Position numbers and translations under genes: made by a program. A stretch of DNA of 64,000 nt from Aquimarina latercula DSM 2041. Its GTDB lineage: Bacteria; Bacteroidota; Bacteroidia; Flavobacteriales; Flavobacteriaceae. The DNA lies in contig NZ_KE387187.1 in NCBI RefSeq assembly GCF_000430645.1, positions 84,875 to 148,874 on the forward strand, read 5' to 3'. Below are positions 25,870 to 33,647 of the stretch, one piece after another; within the stretch, counting starts at the first letter, position 1; every line of letters begins with the position of its first letter. Under the pieces are notes generated by a model. That model was given only the letters and a program-made list of their open reading frames with translations, made no database searches and was not told the origin of the DNA.

Positions 25870-27372
25870 ATGAAAAGACTAATTGACCTAAATAATGATG
25901 ATGCTCGAGCGTTCTTAATAAAAGAAGAATGCTATAGTAATATTGACCTTCCCTATTATTTTTCATTTAATCCTATATTAAAAAAGCTATCTAAAAAATT
26001 AGATGGAAAAAACCTAAAGGACTTTAGAAGTGATAATCCAAGGGACTTTGATGATGTTAATTATAAGTTGTTATCTAATAAAGATGGTAAATATGCATGG
26101 AGACCATTTCAACTAATTAATCCAGCAATTTATATTTCATTAGTTCATAAAATAACAGAAGAAGAGAACTGGAAACTAATTCAAGAAAGATTCAAAAAGT
26201 TTCAAAACGAAAAAAAAATAGAATGTCACAGTTTACCTGTTCTTTCCGAATCAGATAAAAAAACTGATAAGACGGCACAAATTCTCACTTGGTGGGAAAT
26301 GATTGAGCAAAGGTCATTGGTTTTATCGTTAGATTATAAATATGTAATGCACACAGACATTTCTGATTGCTATAGTTCTATCTACACACATTCCATTCCT
26401 TGGGCAATTCATAAAAAAGTAGAAGCCAAGAAAAAGGCGAACAGAACAAAGAATTCATTGATTGGAGTGGCAATTGATAATCACCTACAGGACATGAGCT
26501 TTGGTCAAACTAATGGTATACCTCAAGGGAGCACGACAATGGACTTTATTGCTGAAATAGTCTTAGGATATGTTGACCTATTACTGGCTAATAAATTGGC
26601 TGAAGTGAATATTACAAATTATCGGATTTTGAGATATAGAGATGATTATAGAATATTCACCAACAATCCATTTGAATCCGAACAAATAACAAAAGAACTT
26701 TCAGAAATCTTAACAGGATTAGGTCTAAAGTTAAATGCAGATAAAACAGAGGCATCCGAAGATATTATAAAAAGCTCAATCAAACCTGACAAGAGATATT
26801 GGATTAGTAATCGAAGAATAGCAGAAAGTAAGCAAAAGTGGTTAATTCAGATTTATCTATTATCTGATTTATATCCTAATTCTGGAACCGTGGATACACA
26901 GATGCGAGAATTTTTAAAAGTATTAGAAGGGTCAAAGAAAAAAGATTCTCAATTAGAAACATTAATAAGTTTAGTAACGGAAATAGCTATACGAAACCCA
27001 AGAGTTGTCCCTATATCAATGGCCATTCTCAGTATTTTCTTGAATCGAATAAAGATTAATGATGAAAAGGTTCTTCTTGTCAAGAAGATAAAAATGAAGT
27101 TTAATCAAATACCTAATTCTTCATTCATAAAGGTTTGGTCTCAAAGACTATATATGAAAATCGAAAAGGACGAAACTTATGATGAGCCTCTTTGCAATTC
27201 TGTGATAAATGAAAATCAGAAAATCTGGAACTGTGAATGGTTAGATAATGGGATTAAGGATATTATAGAAGGCACTACAATTGTTAAAAAGGAAAAGGTC
27301 GAGAAGACGAAATCCAAAATGTCTAAGAAAGAAATAAAGAAAATTATTATCAAGAAAAGTTATTACGAATAA
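25870..27372 (+). CDS. Reverse transcriptase of the defence/unknown-group type
   Basis: A 500-residue protein with an RT palm between about residues 155 and 300: motif A H-T-D-I-S-D-C-Y (Asp163), motif B G-I-P-Q-G-S-T-T (216-223), motif C Y-R-D-D (256-259) and motif D L-N-A-D-K-T-E (Lys292). No maturase/X, zinc-finger or endonuclease domain follows, which argues against a group II intron. The C-terminal 200 residues are helical and end lysine-rich. The build resembles the unknown-group RTs, many of which are phage defence (DRT) proteins, but I cannot assign a subtype. It is the first gene of cassette A with the 120-aa partner. Confidence 0.85.
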   Translation: MKRLIDLNNDDARAFLIKEECYSNIDLPYYFSFNPILKKLSKKLDGKNLKDFRSDNPRDFDDVNYKLLSNKDGKYAWRPFQLINPAIYISLVHKITEEENWKLIQERFKKFQNEKKIECHSLPVLSESDKKTDKTAQILTWWEMIEQRSLVLSLDYKYVMHTDISDCYSSIYTHSIPWAIHKKVEAKKKANRTKNSLIGVAIDNHLQDMSFGQTNGIPQGSTTMDFIAEIVLGYVDLLLANKLAEVNITNYRILRYRDDYRIFTNNPFESEQITKELSEILTGLGLKLNADKTEASEDIIKSSIKPDKRYWISNRRIAESKQKWLIQIYLLSDLYPNSGTVDTQMREFLKVLEGSKKKDSQLETLISLVTEIAIRNPRVVPISMAILSIFLNRIKINDEKVLLVKKIKMKFNQIPNSSFIKVWSQRLYMKIEKDETYDEPLCNSVINENQKIWNCEWLDNGIKDIIEGTTIVKKEKVEKTKSKMSKKEIKKIIIKKSYYE

Positions 27373-27389
27373 AAACTCAGAGATAGATT

Positions 27390-27752
27390 ATGGACCAGGA
27401 AACAAAAAGTAACATTGCTTTAAACCAATTAAGAAACAAGCTTACTAATATTGAAGATTTTGGTGACGATGGATATAAAGCAAGATGCAAAGTAACTTAC
27501 ACAGTAAGGGGTAAGTCCGACACCGAAATATTAGAAGTCTATTTAATTGTTGGAGGATTTGAACCTATGATAAAACTAGATATTTATGAGTTAGGAGAAA
27601 TTATTACCATAGACAAATATCACATGGATTTTAATCCTCGGTTTTCAAATAATACCAAATTTTCATACGATAATGACTCTGGTATCTTGACAATAGACGG
27701 AAAAAATTCTCCTAAGATTGGTAATTTCACTGTAGAAATAGAAGAAGTATAA
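27390..27752 (+). CDS. Small partner protein of the RT cassette, 120 aa
   Basis: A 120-residue soluble, acidic protein, mostly beta-strand by eye, with no recognised domain. It starts 17 bp after the RT gene in the same cassette and is followed at once by attC site 1, so the two genes travel together. It may be an accessory or effector subunit of the RT system; the sequence alone gives no function. Confidence 0.7.
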   Translation: MDQETKSNIALNQLRNKLTNIEDFGDDGYKARCKVTYTVRGKSDTEILEVYLIVGGFEPMIKLDIYELGEIITIDKYHMDFNPRFSNNTKFSYDNDSGILTIDGKNSPKIGNFTVEIEEV

Positions 27753-27754
27753 AC

Positions 27755-27837
27755 GAAGCACAACAATGGCTCATAAAGCATAGGCTTGCCGCAGGCGCAA
27801 CACAAGCCAACGCTTCATAGCCTAGCCGTTAGCATTC
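27755..27837 (+). other. attC-like site 1 (end of RT cassette)
   Basis: The left end GAAGCACAAC (27755-27764) is the exact reverse complement of the cassette start GTTGTGCTTC (25844-25853). The interior is palindromic: GGCT (27768) with AGCC (27819), GGCTTG (27783-27788) with CAAGCC (27803-27808). The right end is GTTAGC at 27828, where the next cassette begins. Confidence 0.75.
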
Positions 27838-27844
27838 ATTGCCT

Positions 27845-28192
27845 ATGAGTGACGAAATTAAAATAATAAATAGCTACAAGCTATACGAAATATTAGATTA
27901 TATCAGAATTAGACCTCTAAATGTTCTGACATCCAAATCTATAACTGCTTTGGAAAATTATTTATGGGGTTATTGGGTTTATGGAACAAAAAACTACAGT
28001 GATCAAATTTATAACGAAGGAGATCCAGATTTTAATGAGTTCAAATGGTGGTTAAGCGAACAACCAAATATTCCTTTATCAACAGCTCCAAGGTTTTATA
28101 AACTCTTGTTGGAGAAATGCGATGAAAATGAAGAAAAAGCATTTGACTTGTTTTTTGAAAAACTTGACGAATTCAAAAAAATGAAACAATAA
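27845..28192 (+). CDS. Hypothetical protein, cassette B gene 1, 115 aa
   Basis: A 115-residue soluble protein rich in aromatic residues (W-G-Y-W-V-Y-G-T around residue 42). The ATG at 27845 lies 17 bp after the cassette boundary and is preferred to an upstream TTG. No family is recognised. It is followed after 1 bp by a second small gene, a layout often seen for toxin-immunity or two-part systems, but no toxin motif is visible. Confidence 0.65.
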   Translation: MSDEIKIINSYKLYEILDYIRIRPLNVLTSKSITALENYLWGYWVYGTKNYSDQIYNEGDPDFNEFKWWLSEQPNIPLSTAPRFYKLLLEKCDENEEKAFDLFFEKLDEFKKMKQ

Positions 28193-28193
28193 T

Positions 28194-28574
28194 ATGGCTA
28201 GTGGATTTATTGAAATCACTGATAAGAAAAGCTTTGCTCCAAGATGGACTGGTTTTGACGAAGTCATAAAGATCTTAATACGAGAATTAAATAATAACTC
28301 TGATAAAAACACTTCTGAATTAATAAAACATCTTGAATCTATAATTCCTCCTGAAAATTTTAATGAAGAATTAGAAATGGGATGGGGTTTTATTGATGAA
28401 CGAATTGATGGAACTACTTCAAGAGTATTAGAACTAAAAAAAATGACGACTGAAAATCTGGAATTATTTTGGGAAGCGGTTAAAAACGGATATGATAACC
28501 TGATTAAATTTGGAACCGAATACTCAACACTCTATCCTGAATTAATGAAGGAGTTATTGGAAATGAAAGAATAA
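28194..28574 (+). CDS. Hypothetical protein, cassette B gene 2, 126 aa
   Basis: A 126-residue acidic, mainly helical protein of unknown family. The N-terminus has F-A-P-R-W-T-G-F-D-E. It is translationally close (1-bp gap) to the preceding gene. The cassette ends only 18 bp later, and no full attC-like site is present, so the site between cassettes B and C has decayed or been deleted. Confidence 0.65.
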   Translation: MASGFIEITDKKSFAPRWTGFDEVIKILIRELNNNSDKNTSELIKHLESIIPPENFNEELEMGWGFIDERIDGTTSRVLELKKMTTENLELFWEAVKNGYDNLIKFGTEYSTLYPELMKELLEMKE

Positions 28575-28611
28575 ACGCATCATACAATAAACGTTATCAC
28601 CAATTAGTTGA

Positions 28612-29460
28612 ATGATAGAAAAAAGAATCTCAGATCGAATAGAATACTGCTTAAAGAAGGGTAAGAAAATTTCTTTTCTAGTAGGAGCTGGAATTTCTGC
28701 AGAAAGTGGAATTCCAACTTTTCGCGGTGAAGACGGTTACTGGGTATCTGGTTCTAAAAACTATAAAGCTCAAGAAATTGGAACAAAAAGGTTTTTTAAT
28801 ATAGCTTCTCACGAAGTATTGAAATTCTATTTATATAGGAAATCTATAACTGAATTTGCTAAGCCTAATCAAAGTCATTTAATGCTCAAAGAGATTGAAT
28901 CTTTATTGAATGATAATTTTGCTTTGATTTCCCAAAATGTAGACAGCTTGCATAAAAAAGCAGGTAATTCTGATAAAAGAACATATCTAATTCACGGCGA
29001 TCACGATTTTATGAGATGCGGAGATGAATGTTCCAATGAATTATATCCTTTCCCAGAAGGAATTAAATTAAAAGGTAGACAAAAAGATCAACTAACCGAA
29101 TCTGAAATTGAATTTTTAAAATGTCCTAAATGCAATGAAGATTTAAGACCTCACGTATTGTGGTTTGATGAATATTACAATGAGAAGTTTTTTAAAAAGG
29201 ATAGTGTACTAAGAATTTCAAAAAAAACGGGAATATTATTTGTTTTAGGAACATCTGGAGAAACTACTCTTCCACAAATAATTGCTAAAAATGTCTTAGC
29301 TAAGAGTGGAACTGTAGTAGAAATAAATATTAATGAGAGTTATTTTTCGGAGCTTTTAAGTAACAAAGCAAACGGAATTGTAATTAACTCTAAAAGCACT
29401 CCATTCCTTAGTGAACTGAAAACTGAAATAGAAAAAAAGGTGATAACACGATATATGTGA
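28612..29460 (+). CDS. Sirtuin (Sir2-family NAD-dependent deacylase)
   Basis: A 282-residue single-domain sirtuin. NAD-binding G-A-G-I-S-A-E-S-G-I-P-T-F-R is at about 25-38, S-Q-N-V-D-S-L-H at about 103-110, the catalytic histidine is in L-I-H-G-D, and the zinc-binding cysteines are in C-G-D-E-C and C-P-K-C. All expected residues are present, so it should be active as a deacylase, or as an NAD-consuming enzyme. The last codons and stop lie inside the attC-like site, so the site encodes the C-terminus. It is the only gene of cassette C. Confidence 0.9.
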   Translation: MIEKRISDRIEYCLKKGKKISFLVGAGISAESGIPTFRGEDGYWVSGSKNYKAQEIGTKRFFNIASHEVLKFYLYRKSITEFAKPNQSHLMLKEIESLLNDNFALISQNVDSLHKKAGNSDKRTYLIHGDHDFMRCGDECSNELYPFPEGIKLKGRQKDQLTESEIEFLKCPKCNEDLRPHVLWFDEYYNEKFFKKDSVLRISKKTGILFVLGTSGETTLPQIIAKNVLAKSGTVVEININESYFSELLSNKANGIVINSKSTPFLSELKTEIEKKVITRYM

Positions 29461-29613
29461 TCATAGCAGTTAGGTGATCAATCGAATGGTTCTTGTATAT
29501 TTGGTAAGGCGCAATGCTTGCAGAAGGTAAAAGTTAGCAACCAATGCGAAGAAAGATCGAAAAACAGGGTAACATTTTGCTCTGCTACGACACATATATT
29601 AAACGTTAGGTGC
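29439..29613 (+). other. attC-like site 2 (end of sirtuin cassette)
   Basis: GGTGATAAC (29439-29447) is the exact complement of the cassette start GTTATCACC (28593-28601). The arms at 29451-29469 and 29582-29599 pair along about 18 bp, with one extra A in the left arm, as extrahelical bases occur in attC hairpins. The right end is GTTAGGTGC (29605-29613). Confidence 0.82.
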
Positions 29614-29620
29614 AATTACT

Positions 29621-30040
29621 ATGATGACCGAAAGAAGATTTTTTGTTTGGGATGATAAAGACAATAATACCCCTGTTAAACTTGGAGATAGTGTAAGCGA
29701 TCTGCTTGATGAAAAAGTTATAGTTAAAAGTGAAGAAAAAGACTCAGAATTTAGACTCCTACAAAATGAAAATATCTGGATAGGTTCTGAAAACGACAGT
29801 GTAAATTACATCTACTTCACGCGAAACTCTGGTGATGAACTTTTAAGATTTGATCCATTTAAATTCGAATATCCTGCAACCGAACCTATAACTAAATTTC
29901 TAAATACGAAATACAAACAAATGACCTTCAAGAGCATTGATGAAGTAAAGAAAAATTATTCAGGGGATCTTCTTTACATAATTTTTCGAGATTTTAATCC
30001 CTCAAACATATTTCTAATGAGGCTTGAAAACACAAACTAA
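29621..30040 (+). CDS. Hypothetical protein, cassette D gene 1, 139 aa
   Basis: A 139-residue soluble acidic protein of unknown family, with alternating strands (F-F-V-W-D-D at the start, I-W-I-G-S and I-Y-F-T-R-N in the middle). It begins 16 bp after the cassette boundary. Its stop codon overlaps the ATG of the next gene by one base, so the pair is translationally coupled and probably works together. Confidence 0.65.
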   Translation: MMTERRFFVWDDKDNNTPVKLGDSVSDLLDEKVIVKSEEKDSEFRLLQNENIWIGSENDSVNYIYFTRNSGDELLRFDPFKFEYPATEPITKFLNTKYKQMTFKSIDEVKKNYSGDLLYIIFRDFNPSNIFLMRLENTN

Positions 30041-30432
30041 TGGAGCAATACAACTTTATAGCTTCCGATAATTTTGACCTAAATTATTTTAAAGAAATCG
30101 ACAAATTCGTTGATTCATTTCCTGACTTTCAAACAGTATCACTAAAGAACGACAATGAACTTAGGAACTTATTAGATTTATTGGAAATTAAGGATTATCG
30201 TGAATTAGAAATTCCAGATTCTGAATTTCAAAGATGTTGGAATATATCAACGGCAAAATTACCTGAATTGAATGAAGCAGAATTTAATAAGTTCTATGAA
30301 CTATGGATTACTAAATCTGATAGAATGAATAATATGGATGAGTATGGTCAGTTAATATTCCTTCAGGGTCTTTCCCGCGAGTGGAATACAAAAAAATACC
30401 GAATGATTGTTAAGGAAATAAAAAGCACCTAA
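30040..30432 (+). CDS. Hypothetical protein, cassette D gene 2, 130 aa
   Basis: A 130-residue acidic, helical protein of unknown family. The start overlaps the preceding stop by 1 bp. Its TAA stop is contained in the CCTAAC end block of attC-like site 3, so the gene fills the cassette completely. A coupled pair of unknown acidic proteins in a cassette is a reasonable candidate for a novel small system. Confidence 0.65.
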   Translation: MEQYNFIASDNFDLNYFKEIDKFVDSFPDFQTVSLKNDNELRNLLDLLEIKDYRELEIPDSEFQRCWNISTAKLPELNEAEFNKFYELWITKSDRMNNMDEYGQLIFLQGLSREWNTKKYRMIVKEIKST

Positions 30433-30595
30433 CACGATATATATGATCATAGCTGTTTAGCGCTAAATCGAAAGGTCTTTGTATATTTATAACGGCTCAA
30501 TGCTTGCAAAAGGAAGAATATAGCAACCAATGCGCAGAAAACGTCGACAGTTAGGTAACATTTGCCACAGCTACGACATATACTTAACGTTACAG
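30425..30595 (+). other. attC-like site 3 (end of cassette D)
   Basis: GCACCTAAC (30425-30433) is the exact complement of the cassette start GTTAGGTGC (29605-29613). The arms 30440-30456 and 30567-30582 pair with one extra A in the left arm. The interior is related to site 2. The right end is GTTACAG (30589-30595). Confidence 0.82.
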
Positions 30596-30634
30596 CCAAT
30601 ACCCGAAATACTTTATAAATAGTAAAAAACTTAA

Positions 30635-31849
30635 ATGAGAAAAAAACTAAAAATTATATTTCTTACAATACTTTCATTAGTCCTATTCCTCTTAGTACTT
30701 CTTTCCATTCAATATACACCTACCTATGTTTATCGACTTATAATAATGAATGTCGCAGATGTTTATGATTATAAGAACTTTGAAAATCACGAGATTCAGG
30801 GAGCGAAGAGTACCAATACGTTCATTTCTCAGCCTAAAGAGAAGTATATAGAATCCTTATTCGAAGAACTCGTAACTAAAACTGGATTTAATAGCTTTGA
30901 AGAGTGGGCAATCAAGTCTAAAACTACTGCGTTAATTGTCATCAAAAAAGACACCATAATTTATGAGAAGTATTTTAATGGATTTAATAGAGATTCCTAC
31001 TTCCATTCTCAATCTGTGGCAAAATCTTTTATATCATTTTTAATAGGAACTGCTATTGATGATGGTCTAATTAAAAGTATAGATGATCCTATAACAAATT
31101 ACGTCCCTGAACTTTTAGAGCGTGATCAGCGCTTTAAAAAAATAACTATTAAAAATTTACTCGAAATGCGCTCTGGACTTGCATACAATACAAGTCTTAT
31201 ACCTTTTACCAACATTCATTCTCCTTGGCACGACGAAGCGGTTGGGTACTATCATCCCAATGTTCGAAAGCTGTTACTTGAGAATGTAGAAATTTCATCC
31301 GAACCGGGAAAAGATTTTCAATATTCCAATTATAATACAAGTTATTTAGGATTAATTCTAGAAAGAGCTACTAACTTAACTGTATCCAATTATTTGGAGC
31401 AGAAACTATGGTCAAGAATAATGGAATATGATGCGCTTTTCTCCTTAGATAGTAAGGAATCTAATTTTGAATATATGCCAAGTCGTTTGATTGCCCGAGC
31501 GATTGATTATGCACGTTTTGGTCAGCTTATGCTCAATGAAGGTAATTGGTATGGTAATCAGATTGTATCAAAAGAATGGGTACAAGAATCTACCCGAGAA
31601 AACAAATCAATTCCACGGGATATTTATCCAAAATGGTTTGGAAGAAGCGACAAAAGAATTTATTACAATTACCAATGGTGGGGTCATGTAAATAAAAACG
31701 GTACTTATCATTTCTATGCAAATGGAAATCTTGGACAGAACATCTACATTATTCCCGAAAAAGAAACTGTAATTGTTCACTGTGGTAATTCACTTCAATA
31801 TTACAGTAGTGATTTTGATTTATGGAATGTTGCTTTACAGTTGAATTAG
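30635..31849 (+). CDS. Serine hydrolase of the class C beta-lactamase family
   Basis: A 404-residue protein with an N-terminal membrane helix (about residues 7-24), then a beta-lactamase/transpeptidase-like domain. The S-x-x-K motif is S-V-A-K in S-Q-S-V-A-K-S-F near residue 128, Y-x-N is Y-S-N in F-Q-Y-S-N-Y-N near 230, and a late glycine-rich segment A-N-G-N-L-G-Q replaces the usual KTG box. It is probably an exported esterase or peptidase, not necessarily an antibiotic-resistance enzyme. It is the only gene of cassette E. Confidence 0.85.
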   Translation: MRKKLKIIFLTILSLVLFLLVLLSIQYTPTYVYRLIIMNVADVYDYKNFENHEIQGAKSTNTFISQPKEKYIESLFEELVTKTGFNSFEEWAIKSKTTALIVIKKDTIIYEKYFNGFNRDSYFHSQSVAKSFISFLIGTAIDDGLIKSIDDPITNYVPELLERDQRFKKITIKNLLEMRSGLAYNTSLIPFTNIHSPWHDEAVGYYHPNVRKLLLENVEISSEPGKDFQYSNYNTSYLGLILERATNLTVSNYLEQKLWSRIMEYDALFSLDSKESNFEYMPSRLIARAIDYARFGQLMLNEGNWYGNQIVSKEWVQESTRENKSIPRDIYPKWFGRSDKRIYYNYQWWGHVNKNGTYHFYANGNLGQNIYIIPEKETVIVHCGNSLQYYSSDFDLWNVALQLN

Positions 31850-31883
31850 AATTAAATAACAGTAAAGATTCAAAATAAAAACT

Positions 31884-32083
31884 GACTGTAACACAGTGTA
31901 TAAAACATAGCTAATAAGTGCTTAACCGAAAGGTTTGTGTATATTTAGAATGTCCGCCAAATTTTTAATTTGGCTTTTAAAAAGAGAAAAATTAAAAACA
32001 AAATATAAAAATTCGGTTAAGTGCTTAATCGAAAGGACAGTTCCCTTTAATTCCGTACTAATCATAGCCGAGACGTTGTGCAT
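31884..32083 (+). other. attC-like site 4 (end of hydrolase cassette)
   Basis: GACTGTAAC (31884-31892) complements the cassette start GTTACAGCC (30589-30597) at 8 of 9 positions. The interior carries a directly repeated block (AAGTGCTTAACCGAAAGG near 31916 and a one-base variant near 32019) and a CCAAATT/AATTTGG hairpin. The right end is GTTGTGCAT (32075-32083). Confidence 0.7.
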
Positions 32084-32914
32084 AATGCGAAAAAAAACGC
32101 AGTGAATAATCTGAAGACTATAAAAGAATATTACAGACCGATTCAGCCAACAGTTTCGGCTAATGATAATGAAATAAGTTATCAAGAGAGTAAACCAAAT
32201 AAAGAAATTGAAAATTTCATCTATTGTTTTTGGCAACTTAAAACGCTGAAACCATTAAACAAAGATTATAATTACCGAGTAGTTTCAGACGGCTGTATCG
32301 ACATATATTTTGACCATAAACAACCGACCGAAAACTTTATAATGGGATTTTCTAGAAAGTTCGTCCAATTTCCAATTGGAAAGGAATTTGATTACATAGG
32401 GATTCGTTTTTTACCTTCTGCATTTCCACACTTATTCGGAATAAACGCCAGAATTTTAAGTAATCAATCTCAAGAACTAAACAAAGTTTTACCTAATTTT
32501 TCCGAGTGGATAAATTCACAAATCACGACTACCGATTCATTTGAAAACATTGTAAAAATACTGAACGAAAGAATAATTGAATTTTTAAAAAACCAGGATA
32601 TTCATTACGACCACCGTTTTTTAGATTCACTAAACCTAATTTTCCAAAAAAATGGATACTTGAACACAGAAAAAGACCTTAATACAGGTTTAAGTTCAAG
32701 ACAACTTCGCAGAATTTTCAATTTTTATATAGGAACAACAGCTAAATCGTTTAGCAATGTTGTACGCTTTCAACATATTTTAAATGCAAAACCTTCCAAA
32801 CAAAGTTTAAAAGAAAACAAGTTATACTTTGATGTTGGATTTTTTGACCAAGCTCATTTCGTTAAAAACTTCAAAACATATTACGGAGTTACACCCTCCG
32901 AAGCCTTCCATTAA
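32078..32914 (+). CDS. AraC-family transcription regulator (cassette F)
   Basis: A protein of up to 278 residues: an N-terminal DUF6597-like sensing domain (about 45-165) and a C-terminal AraC helix-turn-helix (about 185-278) with F-D-V-G-F-F-D-Q-A-H-F and Y-G-V-T-P-S-E-A-F. No ATG lies near the domain start. GTG at 32078 sits inside the cassette boundary and GTG at 32102 is an alternative; the 5' end may have been trimmed when the cassette formed. It precedes the secreted glyoxalase-fold gene in the same cassette and may regulate it. Confidence 0.8.
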   Translation: MHNAKKNAVNNLKTIKEYYRPIQPTVSANDNEISYQESKPNKEIENFIYCFWQLKTLKPLNKDYNYRVVSDGCIDIYFDHKQPTENFIMGFSRKFVQFPIGKEFDYIGIRFLPSAFPHLFGINARILSNQSQELNKVLPNFSEWINSQITTTDSFENIVKILNERIIEFLKNQDIHYDHRFLDSLNLIFQKNGYLNTEKDLNTGLSSRQLRRIFNFYIGTTAKSFSNVVRFQHILNAKPSKQSLKENKLYFDVGFFDQAHFVKNFKTYYGVTPSEAFH

Positions 32915-32938
32915 GTTTGTCCGATTTTTACAATGTAT

Positions 32939-32955
32939 AGGTTTCTTGCAAACCT
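32939..32955 (+). promoter_or_regulatory. Inverted repeat before the glyoxalase-fold gene
   Basis: AGGTTT-CTTGC-AAACCT forms a perfect 6-bp dyad 27 bp before the ATG at 32983. It could be an operator, or a start-proximal hairpin; the AraC gene upstream is the natural candidate regulator. Confidence 0.45.
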
Positions 32956-32982
32956 AAATTTGTAGCAACAAAATTATTGACA

Positions 32983-33429
32983 ATGAAAGCATTTATATTA
33001 ACAGCATTTGTTCTTACAGCAGGTTGGGCAAATGCACAAACAACAAACAAGATGAAACTTAATGCAGGAATAATCACTGAAAAATTACAGGAAACCAAGA
33101 AATTCTATACAGAAGTATTGGGATTTGGAGTAAGTTTTGAAAACGAATTTTATTTATTACTTCACACCCCCAATAATTCGGCAGAAATCAGTTTTTTACA
33201 ACCGAACCACCCAAGCCAAAAACCAATTTTCCAATCAGCATTTAATGGAAATGGAGCTTATTTGACTATTGAAGTTGAAAATGTAGATGTAATTTATAAG
33301 CAACTAAAAGAAAAGAGAGTCCAAATGGAAATCGAAATCCGAGACGAACCTTGGGGAGACAGACATTTTGCAATAAAAGACCCAAATGGAATTGGAATCG
33401 ACATTGTAACTTATACAAAACCAGAATAA
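32983..33429 (+). CDS. Exported glyoxalase/bleomycin-resistance-fold protein
   Basis: A 148-residue protein with a signal peptide (F-I-L-T-A-F-V-L-T-A, cleavage likely after A-N-A-Q) and a vicinal-oxygen-chelate domain: K-F-Y-T-E-V-L-G-F at the start and F-A-I-K-D-P-N-G-I-G-I-D at the end. Metal ligands of true glyoxalase I are not all clear. An exported member is unusual for this family, which is normally cytoplasmic. The ATG at 32983 is chosen over a TTG two codons upstream. Confidence 0.82.
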   Translation: MKAFILTAFVLTAGWANAQTTNKMKLNAGIITEKLQETKKFYTEVLGFGVSFENEFYLLLHTPNNSAEISFLQPNHPSQKPIFQSAFNGNGAYLTIEVENVDVIYKQLKEKRVQMEIEIRDEPWGDRHFAIKDPNGIGIDIVTYTKPE

Positions 33430-33438
33430 TAAAATACT

Positions 33439-33635
33439 ATACACAACAAGATATAAAAAAACATAGGGCTTTTGTGTTAACTCCAAAGTTCTGTGTTTTT
33501 TTACAAAGTCGCCAACTATAAAATTTGGCATTTTTCAACAAAAAAGATAAAAGCAAAATATTATATTTGACGTAATACCAAACCGAAATGTATTGCTTAT
33601 AGCCTCCCCTACGTTTCTTATACTAACCGCTACCT
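33439..33635 (+). other. attC-like site 5 (end of AraC-glyoxalase cassette)
   Basis: ATACACAAC (33439-33447) complements the cassette start GTTGTGCAT (32075-32083) at 8 of 9 positions. The arms 33450-33468 and 33607-33623 pair imperfectly around CATAGGG/CCCTACG. The interior has a GCCAA/TTGGC hairpin. The right end reads CGCTACC where CGTT would be expected, so it has drifted. Confidence 0.68.
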
Positions 33636-33647
33636 ACAAGCAAAAAA

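Noticed and set aside
25870..27372. RT as a group II intron or retron
   Set aside because: No maturase or endonuclease domain follows the palm, no intron RNA domain V is recognisable downstream, and no msr/msd-like inverted repeat pair is seen upstream.
30635..31849. Beta-lactam resistance gene
   Set aside because: The SxxK and YxN motifs fit the wider serine hydrolase family, but the KTG box is absent, so resistance cannot be claimed.
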